A stretch of 64,000 bases of DNA from Altererythrobacter sp. XM-24bin4 (GCA_003149575.1 QCWG01000001.1:29183-93182), one strand, 5' to 3'; numbered from the stretch's first letter, positions 46,910 to 56,990 are shown. Program-made: numbers and translations. The notes: generated from the sequence alone by a model not told the origin.

Positions 46910-47947
46910 CTAACCCTCTTCAAAAAATTCTGGCTGCCCGCCGCCCCCGGTGGCTGGCGGTTCCATTTCCAGATGCTGCCACCCGGCATCATTGAGTGCG
47001 CGGCCACGCTCCGTGCGCGCGAGCAGACCCAGCTGGATCAGATAGGGCTCGATCACATCCTCTACGGTATCGCGCGGCTCGCCCAGCCCCGCTGACAGCG
47101 CGCCCACCCCTACTGGGCCGCCCTTATAGGTGGTCGCGATCATGGCGAGATATTTGCGGTCCATCGCATCGAGGCCAAGGCGATCAATCTCCAGCCGGGT
47201 CAGCGCATCGTCGGCAATCGGCTTCGTAACAGTCCCCTGCCCCGCAACATGGGCAAAGTCCCGTACCCGGCGGAGCAAGCGCCCGGCCACACGAGGCGTG
47301 CCGCGCGAACGGCGCGCAATCTCGCGCGCGCCTTGCGGATCGATATCAAGCCCAAGCAGGCGCGCGGCACGGCTTACTACAAGGTCCAGCTCATCATGCG
47401 TGTAGAAGTTCAGCCGCACCGGAATGCCGAAGCGGTCACGCAAAGGCGTGGTCAGTAGGCCCTGCCGCGTAGTTGCGCCGATCAGCGTGAACGGCGGCAG
47501 ATCGATCCGCACGCTCCTGGCAGCCGGCCCTTCACCAATGATGAGGTCAAGCGCGCGGTCCTCCATCGCAGGATAGAGCACTTCTTCAACAACTGGATTA
47601 AGCCGATGGATTTCGTCGATGAAAAGCACGTCATGCGGCTCAAGATTGGTGAGCAGCGCGGCGAGATCGCCCGCCTTGGCGATTACCGGGCCTGACGTGG
47701 CGCGGAAACCCACGCCCAGTTCATTTGCGACGATTTGCGCCAAAGTGGTCTTGCCCAGCCCGGGCGGGCCGAAGAACAGCGTGTGGTCCATCGCTTCGCC
47801 GCGCGATTTCGCGGACTCTATGAAGACTTTCAGATTCTCGCGTGCTCCTTCCTGCCCGATGAATTCGCGCAAACTCTTAGGACGCAGCGCCGCATCGGGA
47901 TCGTCAACTTGCCGCTCGGGCGTGTGAAGAGGGACAGGATCAGTCAT
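46910..47947 (-). CDS. ruvB: Holliday junction helicase RuvB
   Basis: The 345-residue AAA+ motor drives branch migration with RuvA. It shows [12 protein letters not shown] near residue 20, Walker [10 protein letters not shown] near 60, Walker B and sensor region [16 protein letters not shown] near 108, [18 protein letters not shown] near 155 and the C-terminal winged helix ([14 protein letters not shown]). ATG 47947 follows the dsrE stop by one base. It is the last gene of a ruvA-dsrE-ruvB unit. Confidence 0.97.
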   Translation of the reverse strand: MTDPVPLHTPERQVDDPDAALRPKSLREFIGQEGARENLKVFIESAKSRGEAMDHTLFFGPPGLGKTTLAQIVANELGVGFRATSGPVIAKAGDLAALLTNLEPHDVLFIDEIHRLNPVVEEVLYPAMEDRALDLIIGEGPAARSVRIDLPPFTLIGATTRQGLLTTPLRDRFGIPVRLNFYTHDELDLVVSRAARLLGLDIDPQGAREIARRSRGTPRVAGRLLRRVRDFAHVAGQGTVTKPIADDALTRLEIDRLGLDAMDRKYLAMIATTYKGGPVGVGALSAGLGEPRDTVEDVIEPYLIQLGLLARTERGRALNDAGWQHLEMEPPATGGGGQPEFFEEG

Positions 47948-47948
47948 C

Positions 47949-48494
47949 TCAGAACGGGTTCATCGTGTAACCATCTTGCTGGAGCAACGCATGCGCAGTC
48001 ATGGCCGACAGCGCCATTTCCACGCCTGGCGCGAGCATGTCGTTCGAAATGCCGTAGGCTGCAGCGGACTGCCCGCACAGGATTACGCGCATGCCAGTGT
48101 CAGTCAGCGCCTTGATCAGCGCGACATTGGCATTTTCCGCACCTTCGCGGCGATTGGCGTATTCTTCTGCGCCGAGCAGGTTTTCCGACGCTTTACCATG
48201 CACGACAACCGCAACCTCGATGTTCTCTAGCGGCACGCCCGCGCGGACATGCATATTGATGAAGCGCGCGGCGCTCTCCAGCGTACGGTTGAGTTTGCCC
48301 GTCTCCGCCCTCGCGGCAACATCGAACGCTACCTTGAACTCTGCGCCTTCAGGGATATCGAAATCCGCATCGACCTGCGCATTGGGGCCGTATTCCTCAA
48401 ACACCGGTCCGGTGGTGAATGCGGACAGGTCTTGGGCTGACAGTGGCGATGTCATCAGCGCCAAACTAACCAGAATTCCTGTTCTCAAAGTCAT
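47949..48494 (-). CDS. DsrE-family periplasmic protein
   Basis: The 181-residue protein has a signal peptide ([15 protein letters not shown], cut near LSA) and a DsrE/DsrF-like domain: [16 protein letters not shown] near residue 55, then [23 protein letters not shown] and [15 protein letters not shown] near 140 with a Cys where sulfur-carrier proteins have one. It may handle sulfur or bind a small ligand in the periplasm. It starts with a good AGGAGA site, eight bases after ruvA and one before ruvB. A periplasmic protein inside a DNA-repair pair is unexpected. Confidence 0.82.
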   Translation of the reverse strand: MTLRTGILVSLALMTSPLSAQDLSAFTTGPVFEEYGPNAQVDADFDIPEGAEFKVAFDVAARAETGKLNRTLESAARFINMHVRAGVPLENIEVAVVVHGKASENLLGAEEYANRREGAENANVALIKALTDTGMRVILCGQSAAAYGISNDMLAPGVEMALSAMTAHALLQQDGYTMNPF

Positions 48495-48502
48495 ACGCTC
48501 TC

Positions 48503-49108
48503 CTATCCCGCCGCCCGTTTTAGCGCCACGCGGATCAGATCGGATTCCGGTGCATCTTCGCCTAATTCGGCTTGCGCGCGGGCGACAGCCTGCGCGGCTA
48601 TCGCGGGTTTGAAGCCAAGGTTCTCGAGCGCGGAAACCGCGTCAGCGCTCGCGCCGCCCATGGGCACGGCAACACCAGCCACACCAGCCATGCCTCCGCC
48701 CGGAAGCGCGCCAGCCTTGTCCTTCAGCTCGTTGACGATGCGGCCGGCCAGTTTCGGCCCCACACCATTCGCGCGCGCCACCATCGCAGCGTCACCGCCC
48801 GCGCAGGCATCACGCACTTCACCGGTCGACAGCGCAGAAAGGATTGCGAGCGCCACCTTGCTTCCCACGCCCTGAACCTGAGTAAGCAGCCTAAACCAAT
48901 CGCGCTCTGCACTTTCGGCAAAGCCGAGCAGGCGCATATCATTCTCGCTAACCTGCAGATCGGTGTGGACGGTGCATGCTTCACCCACTTCACCCAGCGC
49001 GGCAAGCGTCTTGGTACTGCAATGGACCAGATAGCCGACGCCTTGGACATCGACGATCGCCCAATCATCGCCTATTTCGTCCAGCCTGCCTGACAGTTTC
49101 GCGATCAT
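48503..49108 (-). CDS. ruvA: Holliday junction DNA-binding subunit RuvA
   Basis: The 201-residue protein has the RuvA OB fold at the start ([20 protein letters not shown]), two helix-hairpin-helix parts ([20 protein letters not shown] near residue 72 and [20 protein letters not shown] near 110) and the C-terminal UBA-like domain ([19 protein letters not shown]) that touches RuvB. It is first in the ruvA-dsrE-ruvB unit. No ruvC is next to it in the window. Confidence 0.96.
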   Translation of the reverse strand: MIAKLSGRLDEIGDDWAIVDVQGVGYLVHCSTKTLAALGEVGEACTVHTDLQVSENDMRLLGFAESAERDWFRLLTQVQGVGSKVALAILSALSTGEVRDACAGGDAAMVARANGVGPKLAGRIVNELKDKAGALPGGGMAGVAGVAVPMGGASADAVSALENLGFKPAIAAQAVARAQAELGEDAPESDLIRVALKRAAG

Positions 49109-49223
49109 GCGTTTCCTTCTGCGCTACCGCTTTGCTGTTTGTCGCCTTTTGTTCTTGCCCGCAAACAAATGCTTGGTCCAGAGATTATGGACACTTGCCC
49201 ACTCTTGCGACATTAGGAACCCC

Positions 49224-50291
49224 ATGAGCTGGAACACATTCGGACGCGTTTTGCGCTTTACCACCTGGGGTGAGAGCCATGGGCCTGCATTGGGCGCGGT
49301 ACTGGACGGCTGCCCGCCGCGCATCACGCTGTCTGAAGAAGATGTCCAGCCGTTCATGGATGCGAGGAAGCCGGGGCAAAACCGCTTTACCACGCAACGC
49401 AAGGAAGCGGATCTTGTCCGCATCCTGTCCGGCGTATTCGAAGGCCAGACCACCGGCACACCAATTTCGCTGATGATCGAAAACACCGATCAACGCAGCA
49501 AGGACTATTCAGAAATCGCCAAGAGTTACCGTCCGGGTCATGCGGATTACAGCTATGACGCGAAGTACGGCATTCGCGACTATCGCGGCGGCGGTCGATC
49601 CAGCGCGCGCGAAACTGCGGCGCGGGTAGCGGCAGGCGCAGTCGCGCGTCTGATCATTCCGGAAGTCAAGATCACAGGCTTTGTGTGCGAGCTCGGCGGC
49701 GACAAAATCGACCGCGACAACATCGACTTTGCCGAAATCGGCAACAACCCGTTTTTCTGCCCCGATGCAGAGGCCGCAAAACGCTGGGAAGAGAAAATCG
49801 ACGCCGCGCGCAAGGCGGGTTCGTCACTTGGCGCGGTGGTCGAATGCGTGGCCGAAGGTGTGCCCGCCGGATGGGGTGCGCCTGTCTATGCCAAACTCGA
49901 CAGCGATCTGGCAGCGGCGATGATGACGATCAACGCCACCAAAGGAGTAGAGATCGGCGACGGCTTCGATTCTGCTCGACTAACCGGCGAGGAAAATGCC
50001 GATGCGATGCGGCCTGGCGAGAATGGCCCTGAATTTGCCGCCAACCACTCAGGCGGTACGGCAGGCGGTATCTCGACCGGACAACCGGTTGTATGCCGCG
50101 TCGCATTCAAGCCAACCAGCTCGATCCTAACCCCGGTCGATACGATTACATCGGATGGCGAAGCAACGCAGATCCGAACCAAGGGACGGCATGACCCCTG
50201 CGTGGGCATCCGCGGGACACCCGTAGTGGAAGCGATGATGGCGCTGGTGCTGGCCGATCACAAACTGCTGCATAATGCGCAATGCGGTTAG
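49224..50291 (+). CDS. aroC: Chorismate synthase
   Basis: The 355-residue enzyme makes chorismate from EPSP using reduced FMN. Family marks are [17 protein letters not shown] near residue 15, [16 protein letters not shown] near 45, [23 protein letters not shown] near 120 and the end part [27 protein letters not shown] 49224 ([20 protein letters not shown]) is the conserved start; the open frame upstream overlaps the ruvA start and is not coding. Confidence 0.96.
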   Translation: MSWNTFGRVLRFTTWGESHGPALGAVLDGCPPRITLSEEDVQPFMDARKPGQNRFTTQRKEADLVRILSGVFEGQTTGTPISLMIENTDQRSKDYSEIAKSYRPGHADYSYDAKYGIRDYRGGGRSSARETAARVAAGAVARLIIPEVKITGFVCELGGDKIDRDNIDFAEIGNNPFFCPDAEAAKRWEEKIDAARKAGSSLGAVVECVAEGVPAGWGAPVYAKLDSDLAAAMMTINATKGVEIGDGFDSARLTGEENADAMRPGENGPEFAANHSGGTAGGISTGQPVVCRVAFKPTSSILTPVDTITSDGEATQIRTKGRHDPCVGIRGTPVVEAMMALVLADHKLLHNAQCG

Positions 50292-50302
50292 GTTATTGAG
50301 GT

Positions 50303-50552
50303 TTACGCCTGCTCAACCAGAACGAGCACATCTTCGTCCGCATCTTCATCATCGTGATGATTCACCGCATATTGCAGCAGCTCTACTTCGCGCTTGGCGA
50401 CAGTATATGCATAGATGAGCAGTATATGCATAGATCAGCCCGACCAGCAGGATCACCCCGCTGCCGCCGCGCATAAACGGCACGTCAAACACAACAGCCA
50501 GCACAACAAGCGCGACTGCGGCCAGCAAAGTGCCCAAACTAACTTTCGACAT
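50303..50552 (-). pseudogene. Small membrane protein gene frameshifted by a 19-bp tandem duplication
   Basis: From ATG 50552 the minus strand reads MSKVSLGTLLAAVALVVLAV, a membrane segment, then FMRGGSGVILLVGLIYAYT, a second one. There the frame runs into a 19-bp tandem duplication (50402-50439) and ends in a shifted frame at 50349. With one copy removed the frame continues as VAKREVELLQYAVNHHDDED and an acidic tail to a stop at 50303-50305, giving 76 residues. That tail looks like real protein, so the duplication most likely broke the gene. The function of the intact form is unknown. Confidence 0.65.
50402..50439. repeat. 19-bp tandem duplication (one mismatch)
   Basis: Copy one, AGTATATGCATAGATGAGC (50402-50420), is followed directly by AGTATATGCATAGATCAGC (50421-50439). 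They differ at one base. A length of 19 is not a multiple of three, so it shifts the minus-strand membrane protein frame. Confidence 0.95.
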
Positions 50553-50671
50553 CGAAAACCCCAATGGCTTGTTGATCAATACGGCATGAAACGTAGCCGA
50601 AGTGTTGTAACGGGTGGTTGCTCGTCATTCTTAAGATGGGGTTGCCATGGGCTCCCGCGTAATCGATTCAG

Positions 50672-50694
50672 TCAATCAAACCGCTATTGATTGA
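50672..50694. promoter_or_regulatory. Palindrome upstream of katG
   Basis: TCAATCA (50672-50678) and TGATTGA (50688-50694) form a 7-bp dyad with a 9-bp spacer, about 135 bp before the katG start. It may be the operator of an oxidative-stress regulator such as OxyR, though it does not carry the usual ATAG pattern. Confidence 0.35.
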
Positions 50695-50829
50695 TTTATT
50701 CACTCAAACTTATCGGATCATCTCGCTTCGCCGGGATCGATCCGTTTGCTATACACGCTGTGTAAGCAGTGGCTGCGATGCGAGTCGCGCCAGCGCAGGA
50801 ATTCAGACACCCCTATAGGAGAGCACATT

Positions 50830-53031
50830 ATGGACGCGAAGACCGGTGAATTGAACGGTTGCCCCTTCCACGCAGAGCAAGGCACACGCCCTCTGCTGGG
50901 CCGTACCAACAAGGATTGGTGGCCAGAGACAGCCAACACGGAAATTCTGACGCAGGGTGGCCGCAATGCGGACCCGATGGGCGAGGATTTCGACTATTGC
51001 GAAGCGTTCAATGCGATCGATTATGATGCGCTGAAAGCTGACCTTACAGCCTTGATGACAGACAGCAAGGATTGGTGGCCCGCCGATTATGGTCACTATG
51101 GCCCGTTTTTCATTCGCATGACCTGGCATGCCGCCGGCACTTATCGCACCGGTGATGGCCGCGGTGGCGGTGGCAGCGGGCAGCAGCGCTTTGCACCGCT
51201 CAACAGCTGGCCAGATAATGGTAACCTCGACAAGGCACGCCGCCTGCTTTGGCCGATCAAGCAAAAATACGGCAAGAACATCAGCTGGGCTGACCTGTTC
51301 ATCCTTGCCGGCAATGTCGCAATTGAAAGCATGGGTGGCCCTGTGTTCGGCTTCGGCGGCGGACGTAAGGACGTATTCGAGCCGGAAACAGTCTATTGGG
51401 GCACAGAGGAACTGTGGGTCGATACCGGTGCTGAAACCCGTATCACTCCTGACGATGGCCGCGCGTTGGAGAACCCGCTGGCTGCCATCCAGATGGGCCT
51501 GATTTACGTCAATCCCGAAGGGCCCGGTGGCAACCCGCACGACGATGCAGGTGCCGCGCGTGACCTGCGCGAGACCTTTGCTCGGATGGCCATGAACGAC
51601 GAGGAAACGGTCGCCCTGACCGCTGGCGGACACGCCTTTGGCAAGGCGCATGGTGCCAAGCCCTCTGACACTTTCAGCGGTGCACCCGAAGGTGAATCGC
51701 TTGAGAAACAGGCATTCGGTTGGTTGACCGATCAGGCAGAAATCGATGCGGGCAGTATCACTACGTCGGGCATCGAAGGCGCATGGTCCAACAATCCGAC
51801 CAAATGGAGCCACGATTATCTGCGCCTGCTGTTCAAGTATGACTACGAGCTAACGCAGAGCCCGGCTGGTGCCAACCAGTGGACGCCGATCAATCCTGAT
51901 CCGGAAGACATGGCACCCGATGCTCGCGATCCTTCGAAGAAGGTTCCGACCATCATGACAACAGCTGACATGCAGCTGAAGCGCGATCCTGAGTATGCCA
52001 AGATTGCCAAGCGTTTCCTTGAGCATCCCGAACAGCTCGATGATGCATTCGCGCGGGCATGGTTCAAGCTGTGCCACCGCGACATGGGTCCAAAGTTTCG
52101 TTACCTCGGCCCTGAAGTGCCGTCGGAGGAGCTTATCTGGCAGGATCCGGTTCCGGCTGGCACCACGCCTTCAGACGCTGATGTTGCGGCGTTTAAGTCG
52201 GCTGTTCTGGATAGCGGTCTGACCGTCAGCGAGCTGGTCAAGGCGGCATGGGCTTCGGCCTCGACCTATCGCAATTCGGACCACCGCGGCGGCGCCAATG
52301 GCGCGCGTGTACGCCTTGCTCCGCAGGCAGGCTGGGCAGCAAATGACCCGGATGAACTCGGCAAGGTTCTGTCCAAGCTGGAAGAGCTGCGCGGCAATCT
52401 TTCGATGGCGGATGCTATCGTGCTGGCCGGTGCAGCAGCGGTCGAGAAAGCAGCCAAGGATGGCGGCCACGATGTTTCGGTCGATGTCACGACCGGTCGT
52501 GGCGATGCTACGGCCGAACAAACCGACGCTGAAAGCTTCGCCCCGCTGGAGCCGTTTGCAGACGGGTTCCGCAACTATCTGCGCAACAAGGCCAGCGTGA
52601 AGACCGAAGACCTGTTGATCGACAAGGCTCACCTTCTGGGGCTTTCGATCCCGGAAATGACCGCTCTGGTTGGTGGCTTGCGTGCGCTGGGCGCCGTTAG
52701 CGGCAACACCGGACATGGTGTCCTGACAGACCGTGCAGGAACGCTATCGAATGATTTCTTCGTCAATCTGTATGACATGTCGACCAAGTGGGCGGCTGCC
52801 GATACTGACGAGGAACTTTACATCGGTAGTGACCGTGCAACCGGCAATGAGAAGTTCCGCGCCACCCGCGCAGACCTGATCTTCGGTTCAAACTCACAGC
52901 TTCGCGCCGTGGGCGAGACCTATGCCGAAGCCGGTGGTGAAGAACGCCTGGTGCGTGACTTCGTAGCAGCCTGGACGAAGGTCATGGATGCCGATCGCTT
53001 CGACATCAGCCATGCAAAGTACCATGCATAA
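50830..53031 (+). CDS. katG: Bifunctional catalase-peroxidase KatG
   Basis: The 733-residue haem enzyme removes hydrogen peroxide and organic peroxides. The N-terminal half has the distal Arg-Trp-His in [11 protein letters not shown] (about residue 100), the Tyr of the Met-Tyr-Trp adduct in [13 protein letters not shown] near 230, and the proximal His in [13 protein letters not shown] near 270. The C-terminal half is the usual duplicated peroxidase domain without haem. ATG 50830 ([13 protein letters not shown]) follows AGGAGAGC. A strong terminator follows at 53083. Together with sodB in the window it forms a peroxide/superoxide defence. Confidence 0.96.
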   Translation: MDAKTGELNGCPFHAEQGTRPLLGRTNKDWWPETANTEILTQGGRNADPMGEDFDYCEAFNAIDYDALKADLTALMTDSKDWWPADYGHYGPFFIRMTWHAAGTYRTGDGRGGGGSGQQRFAPLNSWPDNGNLDKARRLLWPIKQKYGKNISWADLFILAGNVAIESMGGPVFGFGGGRKDVFEPETVYWGTEELWVDTGAETRITPDDGRALENPLAAIQMGLIYVNPEGPGGNPHDDAGAARDLRETFARMAMNDEETVALTAGGHAFGKAHGAKPSDTFSGAPEGESLEKQAFGWLTDQAEIDAGSITTSGIEGAWSNNPTKWSHDYLRLLFKYDYELTQSPAGANQWTPINPDPEDMAPDARDPSKKVPTIMTTADMQLKRDPEYAKIAKRFLEHPEQLDDAFARAWFKLCHRDMGPKFRYLGPEVPSEELIWQDPVPAGTTPSDADVAAFKSAVLDSGLTVSELVKAAWASASTYRNSDHRGGANGARVRLAPQAGWAANDPDELGKVLSKLEELRGNLSMADAIVLAGAAAVEKAAKDGGHDVSVDVTTGRGDATAEQTDAESFAPLEPFADGFRNYLRNKASVKTEDLLIDKAHLLGLSIPEMTALVGGLRALGAVSGNTGHGVLTDRAGTLSNDFFVNLYDMSTKWAAADTDEELYIGSDRATGNEKFRATRADLIFGSNSQLRAVGETYAEAGGEERLVRDFVAAWTKVMDADRFDISHAKYHA

Positions 53032-53082
53032 GCGCGGATAGAACCAACTCTGGAGAGCCCAAGCTTTCAGGGTCGCAGTTAA

Positions 53083-53115
53083 CCCCCGGTCGTTTCGGCC
53101 GGGGGTTTTCTTTTG
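53083..53115 (+). terminator. katG terminator
   Basis: CCCCCGG (53083-53089) pairs with CCGGGGG (53099-53105), with extra pairing toward the loop, followed by TTTTCTTTT. Confidence 0.85.
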
Positions 53116-53155
53116 GGTGCCTTGCAAGGCCGAGACTTGCCGCTAAAGCGCACCA

Positions 53156-53773
53156 ATGGACCAAAAGCTCTCTTCGATCTCGCGGATTTGTGCGGGCATC
53201 ATCGGCATCGGCGCACTTGCCACCATCACGTTGCAAACCACCATCAACACCGAGCCGGGTACCTCCCCCTTGGAGAACTTTGCGCTGCTGTTCCGTTTCT
53301 TCACCATATGGAGCAATTTCGCGGGCGGCGTGGTGATGTTGTGGATTGCCGCAGGCAGGCCGATCAGTCAGCGTGTTACCTTAGCACTGGCAACTGCGCT
53401 CACGATCGTCGCGCTGGTGTATCACGTACTTCTCGCCGCAGACCATCATCCGGTTGAGCTTGATTGGTGGACCAACCTAAACTTTCACACGATCATTCCC
53501 GCTGCATTTATTCTTTGGTGGACGGTGTTTTCAGATCGCGCGCACCTGACCTGGCGATCATTGCCATGGGTGATGGTGTTCCCGATCCTCTATTCCGCTT
53601 TCGCTCTGATCTACGGCGCAAACACCGGATTCTACGCCTATTTCTTCCTCGACCTCCCATCGCTTGGATGGGGGCAGATGCTGATCAATATGACTGGCTT
53701 AAGCGCATTTTTTGTCTTGATGGGCGCAGTACTTCTGGGGCTGCGCAACATTATCCCTAACGCCCACGTCTGA
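53156..53773 (+). CDS. Pr6Pr-family membrane protein
   Basis: The 205-residue protein has six predicted membrane helices and matches the bacterial Pr6Pr / FAR-17a-AIG1-like group: NFALLFRFFTIWSNFAGGVVM near residue 42, then VYHVLLAADHHPVELDWWTNLNFHTIIPAAFILWW near 90 with conserved His and Asn, and a C-terminal helix pair. Eukaryotic relatives (AIG1/ADTRP) hydrolyse lipid esters; the bacterial role is unknown. It overlaps the smr gene end-to-end (convergent, 17 bp). Confidence 0.75.
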   Translation: MDQKLSSISRICAGIIGIGALATITLQTTINTEPGTSPLENFALLFRFFTIWSNFAGGVVMLWIAAGRPISQRVTLALATALTIVALVYHVLLAADHHPVELDWWTNLNFHTIIPAAFILWWTVFSDRAHLTWRSLPWVMVFPILYSAFALIYGANTGFYAYFFLDLPSLGWGQMLINMTGLSAFFVLMGAVLLGLRNIIPNAHV

Positions 53774-54323
53774 GTACGAGATAGATTGCACCCGCTCCAC
53801 CGTGGCGGATATGCGCTTTGCGGACCGCCGCAATGGCATCGCCATGCTCGCTCGCCGCGAGCCAATCGAGCAGCTTCGCCCTGATCGCGCCTCTGCGGTG
53901 CTGGCGATCAGCCGGATCAACCGGGCGCGCACGCCCCGCGATTAGAAGCACGACTCTCGCCCCCATTGCTCTTGCTTGCGCCATCCCGTCCATCAGCCGC
54001 GCATGCGCGCTGTCGAGATTGTGGCCATGTAGATCGAGAGTGAAATCTGGCGCAATCTCTCCAGCCTTCAGCTTGCGGTCCCAATGCCCATCGAGCCCGC
54101 CTTGATCGTGCGCTCGCACAGGACGGGAACTATTGCTAGCCGGTATTGCGGGGCGCCGCGAAGGAAGCGGTATAGGCTTTCGCTGCGCCACGGTTTGTGC
54201 CGCTTTGTGCGAAGTGCCTGGTTGAACTTGCGGCAATTTGCGCCCCTCCAGGGGTGTGACGCTGGACGCCAGTTTAGCCCATGCGGCCGCTTCCTCGGCA
54301 CTTAGACCGCGCGGAATGCTCAT
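53757..54323 (-). CDS. Smr-domain protein
   Basis: The 188-residue protein has a Pro/Arg-rich N-terminal half without fold and a C-terminal Smr domain: DFTLDLHGHNLDSAHARLMDGM near residue 95, VVLLIAGRARP near 125, and HGGAGAIYLVLRRGR at the end, carrying the DxH and GxG marks. Stand-alone Smr proteins are nucleases acting on RNA or nicked DNA. The ATG at 54323 overlaps the mltA stop (ATGA), making it the third gene of timA-mltA-smr, all behind an EcfG-type promoter. Confidence 0.88.
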   Translation of the reverse strand: MSIPRGLSAEEAAAWAKLASSVTPLEGRKLPQVQPGTSHKAAQTVAQRKPIPLPSRRPAIPASNSSRPVRAHDQGGLDGHWDRKLKAGEIAPDFTLDLHGHNLDSAHARLMDGMAQARAMGARVVLLIAGRARPVDPADRQHRRGAIRAKLLDWLAASEHGDAIAAVRKAHIRHGGAGAIYLVLRRGR

Positions 54324-55516
54324 TCTGCGTTCGCTAGATTTAGCCGTTCGGCCGAAGCTTTCGGCACCAGTACCAAGGCTTGGCCACGCCCGCTCATTCC
54401 ACCAGCGATTTCGCCGGCGTCTTCGCCCGCGCCCCAAAATGTGTCGAACCGGTTGGCGCCCTTGATCGCGCCGCCTGTGTCCTGCGCGATCCACAGCCCG
54501 TCTGCCTCATTACGGTCCAGATCGAGCCAGACAGGCGCGCCAAGCGGCACAAACCGGGGATCAACCGCCACCGAGCTTTCGCGGCGCACCGGCACCTCCA
54601 ACGCACCCAAAGGGCCCTCGCCGATCAATTCGCGAGAGAACACCCAGCTCTTGTTGAGCCGCATCAACGCGGCGCCATCTTCCAGATTTTCGCGCAGATA
54701 TTGGACGATCCCTTGCATCGAAGGCGCATATTTCCCGGGTTCATCTCCGAAAAGCTCACGCTCGCGCATCACGCCACCGATGCTGACATATTCGCGCCCG
54801 TTCTGCCCCGCATAACCGATGCGGATAGTCTCTCCATCTGGCGCGATAATTTTACCGGAGCCCTGGATTTGCAGGAAAAACAGCTCGATAGGGTCGGACG
54901 CATAGGCGATTTCCAACCCTCGCCCTACCAATGCCCCCGCTTCGATTTCTGCCCGTTCGTAATAGGGTACAAATCTGCCATCGGCTGCGATTCTGCCAAG
55001 TGGCGGCTGCCCCTCGCGCTCGGATTCGGGCACCTCATCCGGCCAGGCACGAACCAAATCCGGAGGCATTGCGTAAACCGGTGTCTCGCACCCAGATTGG
55101 CGCACCCGGCATCCTGCGATTGCCGGTTCGAAATAGCCGGTGGCGAAGGCTGCACTATCACCGACACGGACTGGCGTGAGATATGAGTAGAAAAAGCCAA
55201 GCGGGTCTGTTGCGGACCATGCGGGCGCGGCATCGCAGGCATCTTGCCAGTCGGCGCGCTGTGTCAGCCCGCTCTGGTCATCACGCGCGAGAAGTTTAGG
55301 GCACGATTCGATAAAACTGGCGAGAGCTGCCGAGGCATCTTCCTGCGCAATTCGCAACTCCGCAAGGGCAGGGCCGATTGCCACGCCGAGTGCGGCAGCA
55401 TTTTCGATTGGTGGCTGCGGTGCAGGCATTATCCGTGCACAGCTCGCCAGCGCGAGCACACACAATATCGCTGACGCGGATTGCCATCGGCGCGGCTCAG
55501 CCTTCGTCGGTCTCAT
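54320..55516 (-). CDS. mltA: Membrane-bound lytic murein transglycosylase A
   Basis: The 398-residue lipoprotein begins with a signal (WQSASAILCVLALASC lipobox, Cys near residue 25) and has the MltA barrel: ATGYFEPAIAG near 115, the domain with FFLQIQGSGKI near 215, and the 3D end domain with the catalytic Asp in AQDTGGAIKGANRFDTFWGAG near 355. It cleaves peptidoglycan glycan strands to anhydro-muropeptides at the outer membrane. ATG 55516 starts the lipoprotein signal and overlaps the end of timA by 20 bases. It is under the EcfG-type promoter upstream of timA. Confidence 0.93.
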   Translation of the reverse strand: MRPTKAEPRRWQSASAILCVLALASCARIMPAPQPPIENAAALGVAIGPALAELRIAQEDASAALASFIESCPKLLARDDQSGLTQRADWQDACDAAPAWSATDPLGFFYSYLTPVRVGDSAAFATGYFEPAIAGCRVRQSGCETPVYAMPPDLVRAWPDEVPESEREGQPPLGRIAADGRFVPYYERAEIEAGALVGRGLEIAYASDPIELFFLQIQGSGKIIAPDGETIRIGYAGQNGREYVSIGGVMRERELFGDEPGKYAPSMQGIVQYLRENLEDGAALMRLNKSWVFSRELIGEGPLGALEVPVRRESSVAVDPRFVPLGAPVWLDLDRNEADGLWIAQDTGGAIKGANRFDTFWGAGEDAGEIAGGMSGRGQALVLVPKASAERLNLANAE

Positions 55517-56162
55517 CCAGCAACCAGTCCGGTCCGCTCGAGGAAATATTGCGCGAGAATGTCCAGACGTCACGGCTTTCGACGGCATCATCAAGCGAGC
55601 CAGAGATAACATTGCCGTCTTTGTCACGCGTGACAGCCGCGATATCCGCCACAAATAGTACTGCGACACGTGCCATGCTTCCATCAAGCGTTGCCGAATG
55701 GATCTTGTCCTCTTCGATCCGGATCAGCTTGTTGTCGAGCGTGTGACCAGCTGCTTCGCGCGCATCAATCGCAGCGGCGAACCCGGCGTACACGTCATCA
55801 TCACACAGCTCTTTCAGTGTTGCGAGATCACCCTTCCAGAATGCGTCAAGCACCATCCGGTAAGCGCCTTTGGCACCTTCCAGAAACATGGTGATGTCAA
55901 AGCTTGGGTCAGCTGCGGAAATATCGCGTATGCCACGTTCAACCGCGGGAATCATGCCATTCAGACGTGGTTGAGGGCGAATCGGCGCAACCGGCTGAGA
56001 TCCGGACTTGGGGGCAACCTGTGACGGGCGATCATCGTCATTCGCATCAAAGCGATGCGGCACTGATTCTTCCTCGTGTTCGGCGCGCTCGCCCAACACA
56101 GAATAGAGCCGCAGCCCCAAGAAGGCGGCAATCATGGCAAGAATGACAATTTCGACAATCAC
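55497..56162 (-). CDS. timA: Tim44/TimA-family membrane adaptor
   Basis: The 221-residue protein has an N-terminal membrane helix (VEIVILAMIAAFLGLRLYSVLG), a charged Pro-rich linker to about residue 75, and a Tim44-like domain (DISAADPSFDITMFLEGAKGAYRMVLDAFWKGDLATLKELCDD-type region, here split in shorter pieces). Bacterial TimA tethers or scaffolds proteins at the inner membrane. I use GTG 56162 behind GGATAG; TTG 56186 is an alternative. It is the first gene of timA-mltA-smr and has an EcfG-type promoter 80-110 bp upstream, facing secB. Confidence 0.85.
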   Translation of the reverse strand: MIVEIVILAMIAAFLGLRLYSVLGERAEHEEESVPHRFDANDDDRPSQVAPKSGSQPVAPIRPQPRLNGMIPAVERGIRDISAADPSFDITMFLEGAKGAYRMVLDAFWKGDLATLKELCDDDVYAGFAAAIDAREAAGHTLDNKLIRIEEDKIHSATLDGSMARVAVLFVADIAAVTRDKDGNVISGSLDDAVESRDVWTFSRNISSSGPDWLLDETDEG

Positions 56163-56247
56163 TTGATCTATCCAGTCTTTTGGCAAGCGAATAACTCGAC
56201 CTTATACGCCCCTCACCCGTTAGATAGGGCTTTCCATTGAAATTCAC

Positions 56248-56273
56248 AACGCTGGAAGCATGCAGAACGTTCC
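56248..56273 (-). promoter_or_regulatory. EcfG-type promoter of timA-mltA-smr
   Basis: On the minus strand GGAAC (56273-56269) is followed after 17 bases by CGTT (56251-56248), a full match to the EcfG consensus. The expected start near 56241 gives an 80-base leader to the timA GTG. It places the murein lytic transglycosylase under the general stress sigma factor encoded at 19836. Confidence 0.7.
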
Positions 56274-56418
56274 TTTTTGGCGCGGCATTGCATGCATGTA
56301 TCGATAGTCAGGCCGGTTGCGGGCCAGCAATTGGAGTGCTAGGCGGCGCGCAAGGCCGCTGAAAGCGCGGCAAATACGACCCAATTCTTGAAAAATTTGA
56401 CGCGAAAGAGCATTCAAC

Positions 56419-56964
56419 ATGGCCGACGAAGGCGACATCCTGACAGACCTCGACAACCCCAATCCAGCTGCTGGCGGTAATGGCGCAGACAACCTGCCGA
56501 CCGCCGGGATCATCACGCAATATGTGAAGGATCTGTCTGTCGAGAACCCGAACGCACCTGCATCTTTCCAATGGACCGAAAAGCCGCAGATCGATCTGCA
56601 GTTCAACATTGGTGCCAACAAGGTCAGCGACGAAGTGACCGAAGTTGAGCTCAAAGTGAACGTCACAGCCAAGACATCACAGGGCAATTCGTACCTTGTC
56701 GAGCTGGTTTATTGCGGCCTGGTTGGCATTCGCAATGTGCCCGAGGAACAGGCACACGCTTTCATGTTTGCGGAAGCTCCGCGGCTGTTGTTCCCGTTTG
56801 CGCGCGCAGTGATTGCAGATGCGGTTCGCGAAGCCGGCTTCCAACCGTTGATGATGGATCCGATCGATTTCAACGGCCTCTATGTCCAGCAGCTGCAAGC
56901 CAAGCGTGCTCAGGAAGGGGCAGCGGGCGATGCAACTCCTGCCGCGCCTGAAGGCAACGCGTAA
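56419..56964 (+). CDS. secB: Protein-export chaperone SecB
   Basis: The 181-residue protein has the SecB fold: YVKDLSVENPNAPASF near residue 35, VELKVNVTAKTSQGNSYLVELVYCGLVGI near 75, LLFPFARAVIADAVREAGF near 120 and PIDFNGLYVQQLQ near 150. The tetramer keeps preproteins unfolded for SecA. ATG 56419 gives the usual Alphaproteobacterial acidic start. The C-terminal Ala/Gly-rich end is normal for the group. Confidence 0.95.
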   Translation: MADEGDILTDLDNPNPAAGGNGADNLPTAGIITQYVKDLSVENPNAPASFQWTEKPQIDLQFNIGANKVSDEVTEVELKVNVTAKTSQGNSYLVELVYCGLVGIRNVPEEQAHAFMFAEAPRLLFPFARAVIADAVREAGFQPLMMDPIDFNGLYVQQLQAKRAQEGAAGDATPAAPEGNA

Positions 56965-56990
56965 GCACGCGGCGCGCACTATTGCTTCTG

